From: Metellina segmentata
Taxonomy: Eukaryota > Arthropoda > Arachnida > Araneae > Tetragnathidae
Assembly (NCBI GenBank): GCA_947359465.1
Contig: OX375881.1
Location: 29,987,742 to 30,051,741, forward strand
Direction: 5' to 3'
Length of the DNA stretch: 64,000 nucleotides
Shown: piece after piece, positions 43,490-54,654 of the stretch
Layout: each line of letters begins with the position of its first letter
Numbering within the stretch: position 1 is the first letter of the stretch
Program-made: the position numbers and the translations under genes
The notes under the pieces: generated by a model
Database searches by the model: none
What the model was told of the DNA's origin: nothing
What the model saw: the letters and a program-made list of their open reading frames with translations, nothing else

Positions 43490-43929
43490 GATGGATTGGA
43501 TATGATTTTGAGGCATCGAGTCCTCTTGGGATATATTATGCCAAATTCAAGATTAAAAATCAAATATATAATATAATAATAAAGTGAAATGAATACTACA
43601 TAAAATTATATGTGATGGATAAAACCAATGTCATGTAAAAAGCTAAAAATATTTGGATGAGGTTTATCCCCAACCATGTCTTCTAAAGTCAAGGTATAAG
43701 AATTAAAATATTTAAAACGTTGATAATTAAAATGAGAACACTCTATTAAAATGTGTTTCACCGTAAGTGGACAAATGCAGTAGTTACAAATGGGATGATC
43801 TTCTCCGAGGAGCAGGTGTCTATGGGTTATTCGCGTGTGTCCAATACGGAGACGTGTTAGAATTACATTTTGTCGTCTTCTTCTGTCGTACTGCCATAGA
43901 GTTATGTTTGGTTTTATAGCGTGGAGTTT
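43490..43929 (-). pseudogene. 5'-truncated LINE, 440 bp, with target-site duplication
   Basis: The minus strand encodes the C-terminus of an I/Jockey-like LINE protein: RRRRQNVILTRLRIGHTRIT, HRHLLLGEDHPICNYC and LTVKHILIECSHF, a CxxC...H...C cluster, to a stop near 43606. A 3' UTR follows, ending at 43490. A 15-bp duplication, CCCAGGTCTGGTCAG, lies at 43475-43489 and 43930-43944. The host is itself repetitive, which weakens that evidence slightly. It is the kind of machinery that could mobilise the SINEs. Confidence 0.87.
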
Positions 43930-43990
43930 CCCAGGTCTGGTCAGTTTTGAAATGGATGAAATGCCTCGTCGGGACAACTACCAGGACAGT

Positions 43991-44762
43991 TGAGCTGTAA
44001 TTTCTGTGGGAAGTGACCTGAACGTGTAAGAAGATACCTGATCGATGAGTAAAAACAAAAGTTAACAAGAACAGAAGCGAACAGTAAAAAAAGTGTTTCT
44101 ACTGATACGTGACATGAGCCGTAAGGGTAACTTAATAAAGAGAGGTGACTGTTTCCTAGAAGGGTGTGTGACAACCTCGAATATTGATGCAGTCATTGCA
44201 TTCCCTTTGCATAAAGTATGAGATTGCGGAGGAGTTCTTGTGGTAGCAGAGCCATCAACTAGAGCTTCTGATGTGTCGATTCCAAAATGAATAAGCACCA
44301 GCTTTCGTCTAAATATCCTCGATTACGCTCATCACCACATGCTGTTTCGTATCATTTCGAGGTTGTAACCTTTAAAAATAGGGATGTTCCTTAAGATTTG
44401 CACGTCTGTGTAGACTAATATATGATTTTTTATTGCTGTCCTGAACGATGGAATACGTTTCTTGAATGCATGAGAAAACACTTGTAGTGCATATATCAAA
44501 ATAAAGTTATCCAACTTTATATTATGATGCTAGAAATCTTAATAGAGTTTAGTATTATGTTTAGTTGCTAACATGGGTACATACTACAACGGTTTGTTAC
44601 TTTGGTCGTGCATACTACATGAATTAAGTTTCTGTTATACGTTAGTTATATTCATTGCACACATAGAACATTTATTTACTCTATGATTAATCTTTGGATC
44701 AGGGTGTTAAGAAGCGTACTTAAAGGAAAATTACTGAACTGCTGTTCCTAAAAGCTTTTGGG
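43991..44762. other. Gene-free DNA, unrecognised
   Basis: Minus-strand frames of 60-82 codons (43820-44514) have no recognised domain. It could be a degraded LINE segment, given the neighbour at 43490-43929, but I cannot show it. Confidence 0.4.
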
Positions 44763-44975
44763 GGCCGCTGAAGCTCAGTGAGTTTTTCCACTGAGCTACA
44801 GATCTAAGAGCTGTAGTTGGGGCAGGCTGTATTTATCTTTCAGAGTATTTCTATCTTCTGTGTCAGTACAAACTCTACTTATATGTGTATGTCCATTTCT
44901 TGACAATGTATGTCTTGTGTTTGGCGCATCGTGTCCAAAATATGGGCATCGCGTGTCATAGAAACCCAATCATCC
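44763..44975 (+). repeat. SINE-B, near full length
   Basis: The head GGCCGCTGAAGCTCAGTGAG and a decayed B-box region are followed by CTGTATTTATCTTTCAGAG, TCTGTGTCAGTACAAACTC, GTGTATGTCCATTTCTTGAC, GTTTGGCGCATCGTGTCC and GAAACCCAATCATCC. Confidence 0.82.
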
Positions 44976-45174
44976 AAGGAAGCCTTTGTAATTTTTAGGA
45001 GAAATTAGAGAATGGAAATATATTTTTTGCATTGAATTTGGATGCCTATGAAGGTAAAACATTTGAAATATTAATATCTCTCAGCTTAACCACACCTTGG
45101 AAAGACCGACTGTTGAAGTTTTGTAGATTGTAGAAACTTCAAATCTTACAAGCCTCTCTTCTATGCCTTTAAAA

Positions 45175-45255
45175 CTTTTCATACGTGTATGTCCGTTTAA
45201 TTGACGTTGTTTGACCGAATAGTGTCCTTGCTCCACCTCGAAACCCAACATTCAA
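45175..45255 (+). repeat. SINE-B 3' fragment
   Basis: GTGTATGTCCGTTTAATTGA, CGTTGTTTGACC, GTGTCCTTGCTCCACC and AAACCCAAC: the last 80 bp of SINE-B. Confidence 0.65.
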
Positions 45256-46230
45256 CAAAATTCTACGATTGAACGGAATATTTTCATACAAGTATAGTAT
45301 TGATGTTGTAATTCACACGTAAAAGCAATTATAATAAAGTACATTTGCGCTATAATATCTTATGCGTCGAGTGATTTATTTATAGATAACCGAGTTACTA
45401 TTAGGTGCAGTAACAGTTAAATGAGGAATATGGGAAGTGAACACTGATCAGATTAACCCAAGAAGAGAATGAGATAGACTTAAAAACAAATACTACCCGA
45501 AGAAATAACAAAAAAAGAGAAATAGCATTGACGTGTTAAGATAAACAGTGAATAGGGGACAGAAAGTGAGAATATATATATATATATATAAATACAATTC
45601 GTTCTCCACAAGTATTGAAATCATTCGTTTTATGAAAAAAAAATTATATAGAAATTAGTAGATTACAGCCATTTTAGAAGGCTATATATGTATTACCCGT
45701 CAAACTAGTATTCGTGTAGCAAAAAATGACAATTGAGCTACAATGCGCTGTTTATTTTCTGTATTTGGAAAGACATTTTTTTCAAAGCTCTTTCGTGCTA
45801 TGAAGAAAGCGTAATATGCCAATATCTAATCTTTCATTATCTAAATTTGCTAAACATTTTTGAGCTGGCTCTATACGTTTGATTAAGGGGTTCACTCTTT
45901 AAACCATAACTTCCGTTCTAGAGTGAAATTTTACACCAGGTTTGTTTTAAAACGTTGCTAAGAAATAGAGTATTAAAATTAGATCATAATAATTTTTTTT
46001 GATTTTTTTGAAAATTTAAAAGGTTCTTAACCTTTTAAGTAAAATTAATTTACGTTTTTTTTACAAATTACGTTTATATACGTAATTGCAAATACGAATA
46101 AAAAATACTTTGATCATACTTTGAATGACATTAGTATTGATATGTATATTTATTGTGTAAAAGCTTTTTAATGTCTTTCTGTACAAAGAATCGTTTCTAC
46201 TTTTTCCTTATTGTTTCTTTTTATATTGTT
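45256..46230. other. Gene-free AT-rich DNA
   Basis: No gene recognised. Includes an (AT)n run near 45571-45592. Confidence 0.55.
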
Positions 46231-46496
46231 ACTAGCTGAATAACCTGGCGTTGCTCGGGTTTCAAATATGACAGCGATATTTCCCTGTGTTAACTCAAAT
46301 ATACAAACTCTGCAGTACGTGTTTTCTACCGCGACATTTCAATGTGTTAATTCATACACAAACCCTGTAGAACTTGTTTCCTTATCCAAGTCCAATTATT
46401 GCAGAAAAATAAACTCTAGATTTTAAAATTGTGGTTTCGAGAGGCACTTTTAGGACTAATTGTGTGCCAATTTTCATGGCTAGATATTGGTCTGAA
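46231..46496. repeat. Probable unclassified dispersed repeat
   Basis: The segment opens with CTAGCTGAATAACCTGGCGT and TGCTCGGGT, a motif style I associate with a widespread invertebrate interspersed repeat. It ends at the (AT)n tract. Internal partial duplication of TTCCCTGTGTTAACTC and TTCAATGTGTTAATTC is visible. The family is not identified. Confidence 0.3.
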
Positions 46497-46499
46497 GAC

Positions 46500-46549
<50 letters not shown>

Positions 46550-46605
46550 CCGTCATTACATATATATATATATACCGTTGATTACATATATATATATATG
46601 TAATC
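46497..46605. repeat. AT palindromes, cruciform-prone
   Basis: 46497-46554 reads GACGGTATATATA...TATATATACCGTC, a perfect 58-bp palindrome on an (AT)n core. 46580-46605 is a second perfect 26-bp palindrome, GATTACATATATA and its complement. Such tracts are prone to hairpin formation and length change. Confidence 0.9.
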
Positions 46606-46711
46606 AATTTTCCTAAAAATTCGATGTATATAAATAGCTTTTCTATTTAGTATTACCGAGATTTATCACACCAAAAAAACCCCGAAGGTTCTCTATGTGA
46701 TGGTCTATTTG

Positions 46712-46822
46712 TGTTTGGTAGGTTGTGTTGAGCTTGAGTTGCAAGAGTCATATTTGGCCAAGATACGCCAAGCACCATCAAGGACATACACAGAAGGAAA
46801 GTTTATTGACTCAGAAGAGACA
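46712..46822 (-). repeat. SINE-B fragment, minus strand
   Basis: GCAAGAGTCATATTTGGCC, AAGATACGCCAAGCACC, GGACATACACAGAAGGAAAG and TTGACTCAGAAGAG are the reverse complement of the SINE-B body. Confidence 0.75.
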
Positions 46823-47499
46823 AACTCACCTAGGGACAAACTAGTTGTGTTTGTAAAAGACAAATAGTCTGGCATGGACATAAACGGAGAAGATAGTAAT
46901 TCGTAAAAAGAATCTTGTGTTCTTAAAATTTTTTTCTGGTAATGAACTTCGAATAAGCAGCGTTTCGAGAGTTCATGTAGTACAGCATGCATTGTCTTTG
47001 TTCCATCTCACATGTTCTCGCCTACTTGGCGTTCGAGAATTCCTGCTGTAACCCTATTGTAGGGGGAAGGTGCCCGATGAAAACAATTGTAACTCGAGGA
47101 GAATGTAGGCAGGGGTGACCATTTATCAAATTCAGAGTCCTCATTTCTTTTTCTTCTCTTTATCCTTTCTTTGCGTGTAGTGGGCAGCGTGACGTCATCA
47201 CCGGTCGCTTGCCTGACCCATCATCTCATACATTTCCCATAAAAATCCTTCGGGTTCTCTTTTCGCGTAAGAGTGGAAGTGTTAAGGGGATTGTTTTACG
47301 AATCCTTTAACATTTTCCCTCTTGTGATGAAGGAAATTTCCTTTAACAATGTATCTGATGAATTAACGATGTATCTGATGAATGTGGAAGATCGGTGATT
47401 TAACATAAATGAATTAAATAAACTGATTTTCAGCATGTCTAGTTTCGAATGCACGACGTCGGTTATTTTGTATTACGTAATCAAAAATGTGTTAATTAG
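46823..47499. other. Gene-free DNA
   Basis: Mixed-composition sequence around 47040-47300 with no repeat family, and a direct repeat of AACGATGTATCTGATGAAT... near 47347-47385. No gene recognised. Confidence 0.45.
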
Positions 47500-47853
47500 C
47501 TGTGAAAGGTAAGATATCGTTGAAAGGGGTAAATAGAAAGGAGGGGGGCTAAGGTAAAAATAAAATTATAGAAGAATTGAAGATGAAAAAATCTGTAATA
47601 TTGTGGAAATAAAAAAGGGTTATAGGACCAACCACACGAAGAATTCCGTTGGGAAAGGTAAAAGGAGAGATTAAGAAGTACAGAAATAATACAAAATAGA
47701 AAGTTAAGAAGTACACACATATGTAAGAGAAAAGAGGAGATGAATTAAAGGATAGAAAAATAGGATGAAGAGAAAAGTATAGGGTATATAAACATAGAAA
47801 GATGAAAGATGATAGGAGAGACAACGATAGAAATAAGAGTGGAAGAAAAGAGA

Positions 47854-48121
47854 TAATGGTTATTTTTAATTAATGTCGCACTAGAGCAACACAACGGTTA
47901 TCCGGGATCAATCGCCTAAGGGAAAGATCAGAGGGCAACACCACGTTATTTTGAACCATGGTCAGATGACGAGGCAACATCTGAGCTGGCACCACACTCT
48001 ATAACCTTCCACACCAACCCAACGTGAGGTCTTTCGACCACGACAGATTTAAAGTTTACCAGCAGCCTCTACACCATACGCTTACATGCATCCATGCGCT
48101 GACCATATTCGAACCAGGAAC
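47854..48121 (-). repeat. 5'-truncated SINE-A in the purine tract
   Basis: A 268-bp minus-strand copy ending in the B-box region (GTTCCTGGTTCGAATATGG); the first part of head 1 is missing. A 13-bp target-site duplication, GGAAGAAAAGAGA, lies at 47841-47853 and 48122-48134. Confidence 0.92.
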
Positions 48122-48265
48122 GGAAGAAAAGAGAAGAGAGATTGTAGGATAGAATAAAAAGATAAAAAAGAAGAGAAAAAGAGGGAGAGAGAAGTGGAGA
48201 GGTATAGAAATAAAAGTAGTGGAGAGGATTAGAAGGATAAAAATTAGAGATAGAAGTGAAAAGGG

Positions 48266-48478
48266 TTGTTTTGAAGGTTTTATTGCGCAAGAGCCATATT
48301 CGGCCATGCTGCTCCATACACAGACATACAATATCAAGTAATAGACGCATCCAATGAAATAATGAAATTTTTAGTGACACAGTAGAGAAATACACGGAGG
48401 AATCGAATCTGCACCACCTACAACTCGAAGGTTGCTAGCACAGTGGACACGACATACCCACTGAGACACGACGACATC
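48266..48478 (-). repeat. Full-length SINE-B in the purine tract
   Basis: A 213-bp minus-strand copy. The head GTCGTGTCTCAGTGGGTATG and B-box GCAGATTCGATTCCTCC lie at the right; the body is CTACTGTGTCACTAAAAATT, ATGGCCGAATATGG and GCGCAATAAAACC. The target-site duplication AGAAGTGAARAGGG (one mismatch) lies at 48252-48265 and 48479-48492. Confidence 0.9.
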
Positions 48479-48900
48479 AGAAGTGAAGAGGGGTAGAAGT
48501 AAGAGAAAGAAAGTGAAAGGAGAGAGATAAAAATAAGGGAAATATAAAAAAAGGGTTTAAAATGAATTTTAAAAGAACGAAGAAAATGAGAAAGGGAATA
48601 GGAGAGACATAATAATAGAGAAAGTAAGACGGGTAAAAATAGGAAAAGATATTAAAATGAATTTTAAAAGAAAGACGAATATGAGAAATAGAATAGAAGA
48701 TAGTTATAAGAGAAAGAGAAAAGGAGAGGGACAAAAATAAGAGAAAGATATCAAAAGGGGAATTAAAGTGAATTTAGAATGACAAAAATGGGAGTGCTCA
48801 GAAAGGTAATGAAATAGACGAAAAGTTGTATAGAAAAAATATATAGGGAAAAAAGAGTGACAATTAGATTGAAAGAGAGAAATTCACGAGAGAAGAATGA

Positions 48901-50845
48901 AAATGTGCCTACGTTCGGAGCTTTTTTTTTAAAGGGAATTTTTATGCAACACTTATGTTTTTAGTTACAAAGGTATATAAAACTGTTACTTCAAATGCTA
49001 TTTTAATGGACTTTTTTTATATTAGAAATTTTGGCCATATTTGGTCAAAATTTAGTGAAATTTGACCGTTACGCCAAAGCTCCTATATCCAAATTCTAAT
49101 AAATAGATTCCACTTTTTCTTTCAATAATATATAATAATAATAACTGTTACGTATTTACCCGTGTTGGTGAAGCAGAATATTTGCAGTTCCTCTTAAAAG
49201 TTACTGAGATATGTCAAACTTTGTAAACACATGATTTTACAAAAAAATATATCACTTTTTCAAATAAATATAGCTCTAAAACAATTTAATATATACTTAC
49301 CAGCTATATTTGAGGTTTAGAAGGTACCTAGGGGTGTATGGAACACTGTGGTAAAATTTGCATTTGAATATATTAAAATTTTTATAATAAATGAGATTTT
49401 TCGTAATCCGAAAAAATGAAAATAGCAGTATTCCAGCAAATGCAAATAAAGATTATAAAGTTCCACAAATAATTATACACATGTTGAAACATCTTAGAAT
49501 CCACAATACTTTTAAGTCAAGCTTCCTTGACTTCATTTTTAATTAATTGTTATTTTCTATTAGCTTTTAATATTTTTCTGGATAATAGTGCTTGAGGCTG
49601 TACTTGTATACTTTATTTTTTTTAATTCTTTCAACATCAATTTTTTTGTAGTTTTTTTATCATTTCTGGTTCAAGTGTTATATTAAGATAGTTAAATATA
49701 GGTATCAGCCCCATGTAGCCTGAGTTGAATAACAAAATTGCTATCTTAGAACCTAATAACAGTGTTTGCAGTTGAACAAAATTTTCTTTCGGAATAATAT
49801 TTCACAGAACATTGTTGAATGACTCATTGTTATTCTGTGTAAACACTTGCTTAATAGTTCTTGGTCACAAATTCGCTCTAAAAATTATAATAAATACTTA
49901 GTTCGATATTAAAAAAGTGAATTGTGCATTCACAATGCTATAGAGTAATGAAACAGCTGTTTAGATGCCCTTGTCTCTGAACTGTAGCGGTTTCGGAAGA
50001 ACGTGTGGGGTCATCACTCGAAGAAAATAGAGAATCGTGGAACGCATGAACGTGAACGGATGCAGAACGACTCTGCTCCTATGATGCCGCGGGACTGAAA
50101 CCCTATTTGTATTTTCCATCTATTAGCCTCGAAATAGCCTAAACTTATATGTATATATATCCTCAATAATTAATTAAATGTGCTCTAATTTTAAAAGTAA
50201 TTTTAATTGCCTTCAAGGCCACTCGCCACGTAAATTATACTTACGACGTTACAGTAGGCACATACCTTAATAATTTATATTCGAAACTTATTTTTGTGTG
50301 CATTTTTTAGTTTTTTTTATTTCCGAGTCGTGCATTGGTATAGACATGTTTCGTGCTCCTATATACTACACAATTTTATGAAGGAAACTTGAATTTGAAT
50401 TATGAAGTTCGATTACAGTTGAGAGTGCTATGTTTATGTACAGCTTATAGTTACAATACACTCAGTGGCCAAATTACTGTAAACACCAGAGTATCTTCAG
50501 AGTATCTTATATAAATTATATTTTGCCGTCACTACTGACGAGAAGGTTGGATTTATATGAAAAGGGAATACAGGGTTAGTATACTTATGAAGTATATTCT
50601 CCAGTAAATTACAATTTAAGATTTTTTTTTTACTTTGAATTTGAATCGATGAAGGGAGTACACTAAGCAATTTGGGGAGAATTAGCAAGTTTGTACTTGT
50701 GAATTGTGCGACACACGAGTTTTTCCAAGTTCGCAGAAAGTGTATATACAACCAAAAACTGTTTTTGAGTTGAACTTGTGTACTCGACAACTGGATACTT
50801 GAAGCAAAGAAAGATGTCTGATTTATTTAGTGCAACAGATTCGAA
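48901..50845. other. Gene-free AT-rich DNA
   Basis: No gene recognised in nearly 2 kb. CACTCAGTGGCCAAATTACTG near 50459 resembles a Tc1-type transposon tip, but no partner was found. A 97-codon minus-strand frame at 50497-50790 has no domain. Confidence 0.45.
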
Positions 50846-50849
50846 ACAA

Positions 50850-50899
50850 TTTGAGTACAGGTGATGCGAACAGTTCGGCTCACATTACCTGTACTCAAA
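50850..50899. repeat. Hairpin, 13-bp stem
   Basis: TTTGAGTACAGGT at 50850-50862 pairs perfectly with ACCTGTACTCAAA at 50887-50899 across a 24-nt loop containing GAACAGTTCGGC. GAACAGTTC recurs just outside, near 50919. Function unknown. Confidence 0.75.
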
Positions 50900-51415
50900 A
50901 CAATTCATTCACTTTGAGAACAGTTCACTTCACATTTCGCCATGGGGGCATTGCATCGGGATTTCATCACAATACACATGGAATGGTGAGAATATGGAAA
51001 AAGTGATACGATTACAAACCCTCCAGTTAATACAAACTGAGGTTGCGGCCAGTAAGACAATATTCCGTGTTCACATGGATTGCGAAAATTACACTGGTAT
51101 GAAGGAATTGTCTGATATTTACTTATTACACTGTCTCATTGAATCACCAGGTCGTAATTCAATTGAGGATTTGTGATAGAAAGCCGAAATTTCCAGTAGA
51201 CAGCTTGGTATGCTATTATAAAATCTTCAAGAGCTTTCGAATTATATTTGTTTAATGGTCGAAAAAAGCAAAGATTTGGCTTGAGCATTTTCTTAAATTA
51301 CGTGTACTCTCTAGCCCTTACAAACGCTATTTTGGTACTTTCGTTTTAGGATCATGAGAAATACGTTCCAAGCAATCAACCGACACATCCGCTACTTTCC
51401 AGCAGATTAGACCTG
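50900..51415. other. Gene-free DNA
   Basis: A 60-codon frame at 50994-51176 shows no domain; nothing else recognised. Confidence 0.45.
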
Positions 51416-51750
51416 AAATTTCTAGGGCCACTGTAGACCGATTGGTAGAGTGACGGCTTCTAAACTGGATCCAACGAAAGAGCACCGTGTATATGGAAGC
51501 TGGGACAAGTTGATTTTGCCACAGCCTCTAATGTTCTCACGTTGGCGTGGTGTGGAAAGGTAATTTTAATTAACATCGTACAGAGCAACACAAAGGGTTA
51601 TTGGCGTGGTGTTTAAGTGTGAAAAGGTTGTGAGACTTCAGGTGTTGACCTTGGTCATATATCGAAGCGTTGGGAGGCCTCCAGGATCGATCGCCAATAG
51701 TCCGTTGTGTTGATCCTGTTGGACGTTAATTCAACTCCCTACCTACCCTA
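51416..51750 (+). repeat. SINE-A2 with a tiny nested SINE-A insertion
   Basis: The head-2-like start GGGCCACTGTAGACCGATTG is followed by the SINE-A body from CTCACGTTGGCGTGGTGTGG. At about 51554-51600 lies a minus-strand sliver of a SINE-A 3' end (TAATTTTAATTAACATCGTA, CAGAGCAACACAAAGG) between two copies of TTGGCGTGGTGT (51542-51553 and 51601-51612). The rest of the body ends at TTGGACGTTAATTCAAC. Confidence 0.78.
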
Positions 51751-53733
51751 AAATGTGGGGGGTTCTCAACCATAGAATCTCTTGCCTTGCTGTTGGTGCT
51801 GCTGCTGCTGCTGTACATGAAACCATCGCATTGTTTTTGAAAGCTCACATCTTGGTTCAGCCGAGAACAACTCCCCAAATTAATCTACCGGGATCACCAA
51901 ACATTTTTTCCCTCCTCCCTCAAATTCTTTAATCTGGACGAGCCAACAGCAGAACCACGAGCCCTGCTCAGCTTCAAAACCGCTCCACCGCTTTCCCTTT
52001 TATAATGAATCAGTTGTTTCCGAAAAGAGAGGGCGAACACACACAAAAAAGAACGTGGGGAAATCCAATCTCTTGCTGTACACCACCCCACCCTCGTTTT
52101 ATACTGCACCCCCACCTGTAAACGAACACAAGAATGAGAAACTCGTTCCGAAAGGGTTGGGGAGAAGAGATGGGGAGAAGAGAGTTGGGGGTGGCCAAGA
52201 AATAAAATTCCAACTAATTAGATTCTGCCACCCCGGCTAATTAATAACTTGCAACTCATTACCAGAAAGGGTTATGGGGTTTCTGAATATGCAATCGAGG
52301 GGATAGCGCTAAATTCAACCGCATTTTTAAAATTTTGCACCACATTCGAAGGAAGGGGGCGAAAAAAAATTATTACTGGCGAGAAATGTATTTCCGTTGC
52401 AGTTTGTTTTAAAACTGGAGAGCTACGGATAAACTTTCCATGGTTTTGAAATTGCGCAGCTATTTTTATATCCGTCTCGTTTCGTCTAATTGGCAAATGG
52501 TTGAAAAAGAGTTAAGTCGCTGCGTTTTGTGTGTTCGAGTGAGTGGTGTGTTTGTGTGTTTCGAGTAACACACACGTGTCTTAACAGCTTGTTTCGGAAC
52601 AATGTTGAAAAATGGCGAAGTTTTGTGTGTTCTTTTTTTCCTTTTGAAAAAGATTTAAAACAGTGGAGTTTGAATGAGTGTGTTTATGTGAGCATAAGTC
52701 GCGGATTGTGCGCTTTGCATTTTTATGCGCTTTTTGAAATGGGAAATGGTTCTTTCACTAGGGAAGTGGAATTGTTTTAGATTTATTACGAAAATTCGCT
52801 TTGGTAATTTGAGTTAACTCGATTGTTTTTCTATAAAGCGCGTTGTGGAAATGTAAGCGTTTTGCTAGGAATAATTAGATCATATTTCATAGGTCTTTAC
52901 AGTGCCTTCTGAATTCTACATTTTACCCTGCACAACGTTGCTTAGAAATGAATGAAGCATTAAAAAACTTTCAACTCTATTTCCATTAAATTTTTAATCC
53001 TATTAAAGTATATTTAAGGAGCCAAAATTACTACGATAATATGCTCTTAATTTAATGTTATTCTTTAATTCAATGGACGGTACACTAATGACGTTAACTC
53101 TAAGAGAACTATTCTTAAGACACTATCTGACAGACGAAAGACCAATAGATGTGTCATTCACAAAATAATTCTATTGAACAACATTAAAAGTTTTGAACTG
53201 TGAAATTGTTATCAATTTGTCAGGACTTGGGTTGTTATTGATGTAATCGAAATGAAGAATAATCGTATCTACCGCAAAATAATATTGATGAATATGATAA
53301 TGGGCATATTATTGATGACGTTATTTAAGGTGAGGATGAAGAAACAACCACAACGTAATTCAATGCAAGACAGCCAAGGAAATTTCTATTACTTGATGGC
53401 TTTCGTTAGCCTCGAACTCAAAGACTGTTAGTAAACCAAACGAGAGGGATTTTCAGTGACCAAACGCAATGTGAAGACCTTACTTCCCCATCCCTAATGT
53501 TCTCGCATAATACATTTTGGGTAATTTCAGAAATATATTGCTTATTGTAGTTTGGGCGACGTTTTGCATTTAATTTAATTTGAATTGACCAATCAACTAT
53601 CATATTTATATTCGGAATTCAACTTTCGGAGTTTTTACTGGCGAAGTTCGGAAACAAGCCAAGCGAACGTTCCGGAAACACATTCCTCCTAAGAAGCACT
53701 AGCACTCCTACTTTAACTTCACGAAATGCCTCA
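51751..53733. other. Gene-free DNA including a non-repetitive island
   Basis: 51880-52800 is higher-complexity sequence with AACTAATTAGATTC and GGCTAATTAATAAC near 52215-52245. Overlapping frames of 61-83 codons lack domains. A (CTG)5 run lies near 51796-51814. 52800-53730 is plain A/T-rich DNA. Confidence 0.4.
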
Positions 53734-54378
53734 TCTATATATATATTTCTCTTACGTGGCACGCAAAAAAGACGTTATTTGTTACCGCGTTTTGGCAACA
53801 TTGTGCGATTGTTTGTTTACTAGGAGCCTCGCGCCTCATTTGAATCTATAGCGTTATCGGATGAAATTTTATTGAAAAAAATGAATTTTAGACGAGCTGT
53901 TGCGGTTTGTAATAGAAATCTAAGAAAGCGGAGGATCTTTTCAGGGCTATTTAAAAAACGGTCCTTTTCAAGGCTAACAATTATAGTACAAGACGCATGC
54001 ACTACAACTTTCGACAACAAACTCAGTCAAAAAGTGTATGGGTGGCTCGAGTACTGGGGAAATGTACACTCAAACAACATGCTGGGTATTCAATTTCCAA
54101 AGCAGCGTTCACATTGCGAGTAAAAATTTGCTCAAAGTTTTCATTTAAATTCTGATTTCAGAGGTACTGTATATATCTTTTATGTAATACAACAAATTTA
54201 GATTTAAAAAATATTTTTTTTGGAATATCTTATTTTGTAATCAATCCCTTCTACTAGGACACGTGTCTTCATTGATGCGAACGAAGCGAGCATAGGTTCG
54301 CGCAGCGAACCAATGAGAATTGCGAAGCAATCCTCCGGGGGTTGGCGAGCGTTAGCGAGCAGGGGGCGGGCCCCCTAG
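53734..54378 (+). mobile_element. Non-autonomous Helitron (645 bp)
   Basis: The 5' end TCTATATATATATTTCTCTT, ACGTGG follows an A at 53733. The 3' end is CTAG at 54375-54378, followed by T at 54379: the A/T insertion site, 5' TC and 3' CTRR of Helitrons. Just before CTAG lies AGGGGGC-GG-GCCCCCT, a 7-bp-stem hairpin overlapping the end, and a GGTTCGC-GCA-GCGAACC hairpin lies near 54294. GCGAGCGTTAGCGAGC repeats are typical of Helitron 3' regions. No Rep/helicase is encoded; an 83-codon frame at 53872-54123 has no known domain. Confidence 0.82.
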
Positions 54379-54654
54379 TACGTATTTATTAATGTAATTA
54401 TTTCTCCGAATAACTGGCTGTTAAATCCCTTAAGCATGGGCATAAGCACCTTTCTACTTTAGTATTTATCAATTTATTCTACCTATTTTATCGGTACTTC
54501 AATAAAGCCTCTGAAAACGTGAGTAAACATTTTCTTATATATGAAACTTATGCTGCAAGATGGTTAAGTCTTTGGCTGTCTTGTAATTTCTTGGTATCCA
54601 GCATACAATTGACACCAACTTTTCCATCATGGGGTATCGACTCTTTCACTTTGC

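Larger units (their letters stand above)
43140..43990. repeat. Relic of the ATATCTCGTC family hosting a SINE and a LINE
   Basis: Pieces at 43148-43273 (GACGAAATATTTCGTCCATC, CTAGATCAAGATCTGGTCAG), 43437-43489 (TGACGAGATATCTCATACAC) and 43930-43990 (CAGGTCTGGTCAGTTTTG, GATGAAATGCCTCGTC) belong to one family. They are separated by SINE-A and LINE insertions. Confidence 0.7.
47500..48900 (+). repeat. Polypurine (GA/A-rich) tract with SINE insertions
   Basis: The plus strand is strongly purine-biased at 47500-47853, 48122-48265 and 48479-48900, made of irregular GAGAAAGA, AAAGGAGAG and AATAAGAG motifs. A diverged pair of units, AAAATGAATTTTAAAAGAA, lies near 48559 and 48654. Two SINEs split it. 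Long minus-strand frames rich in Phe, Ser and Leu are by-products. Confidence 0.85.

Noticed and set aside
47496..48734. Hydrophobic Phe/Ser/Leu-rich minus-strand frames resembling membrane proteins
   Set aside because: They are translations of the complement of the polypurine tract; composition alone explains them.
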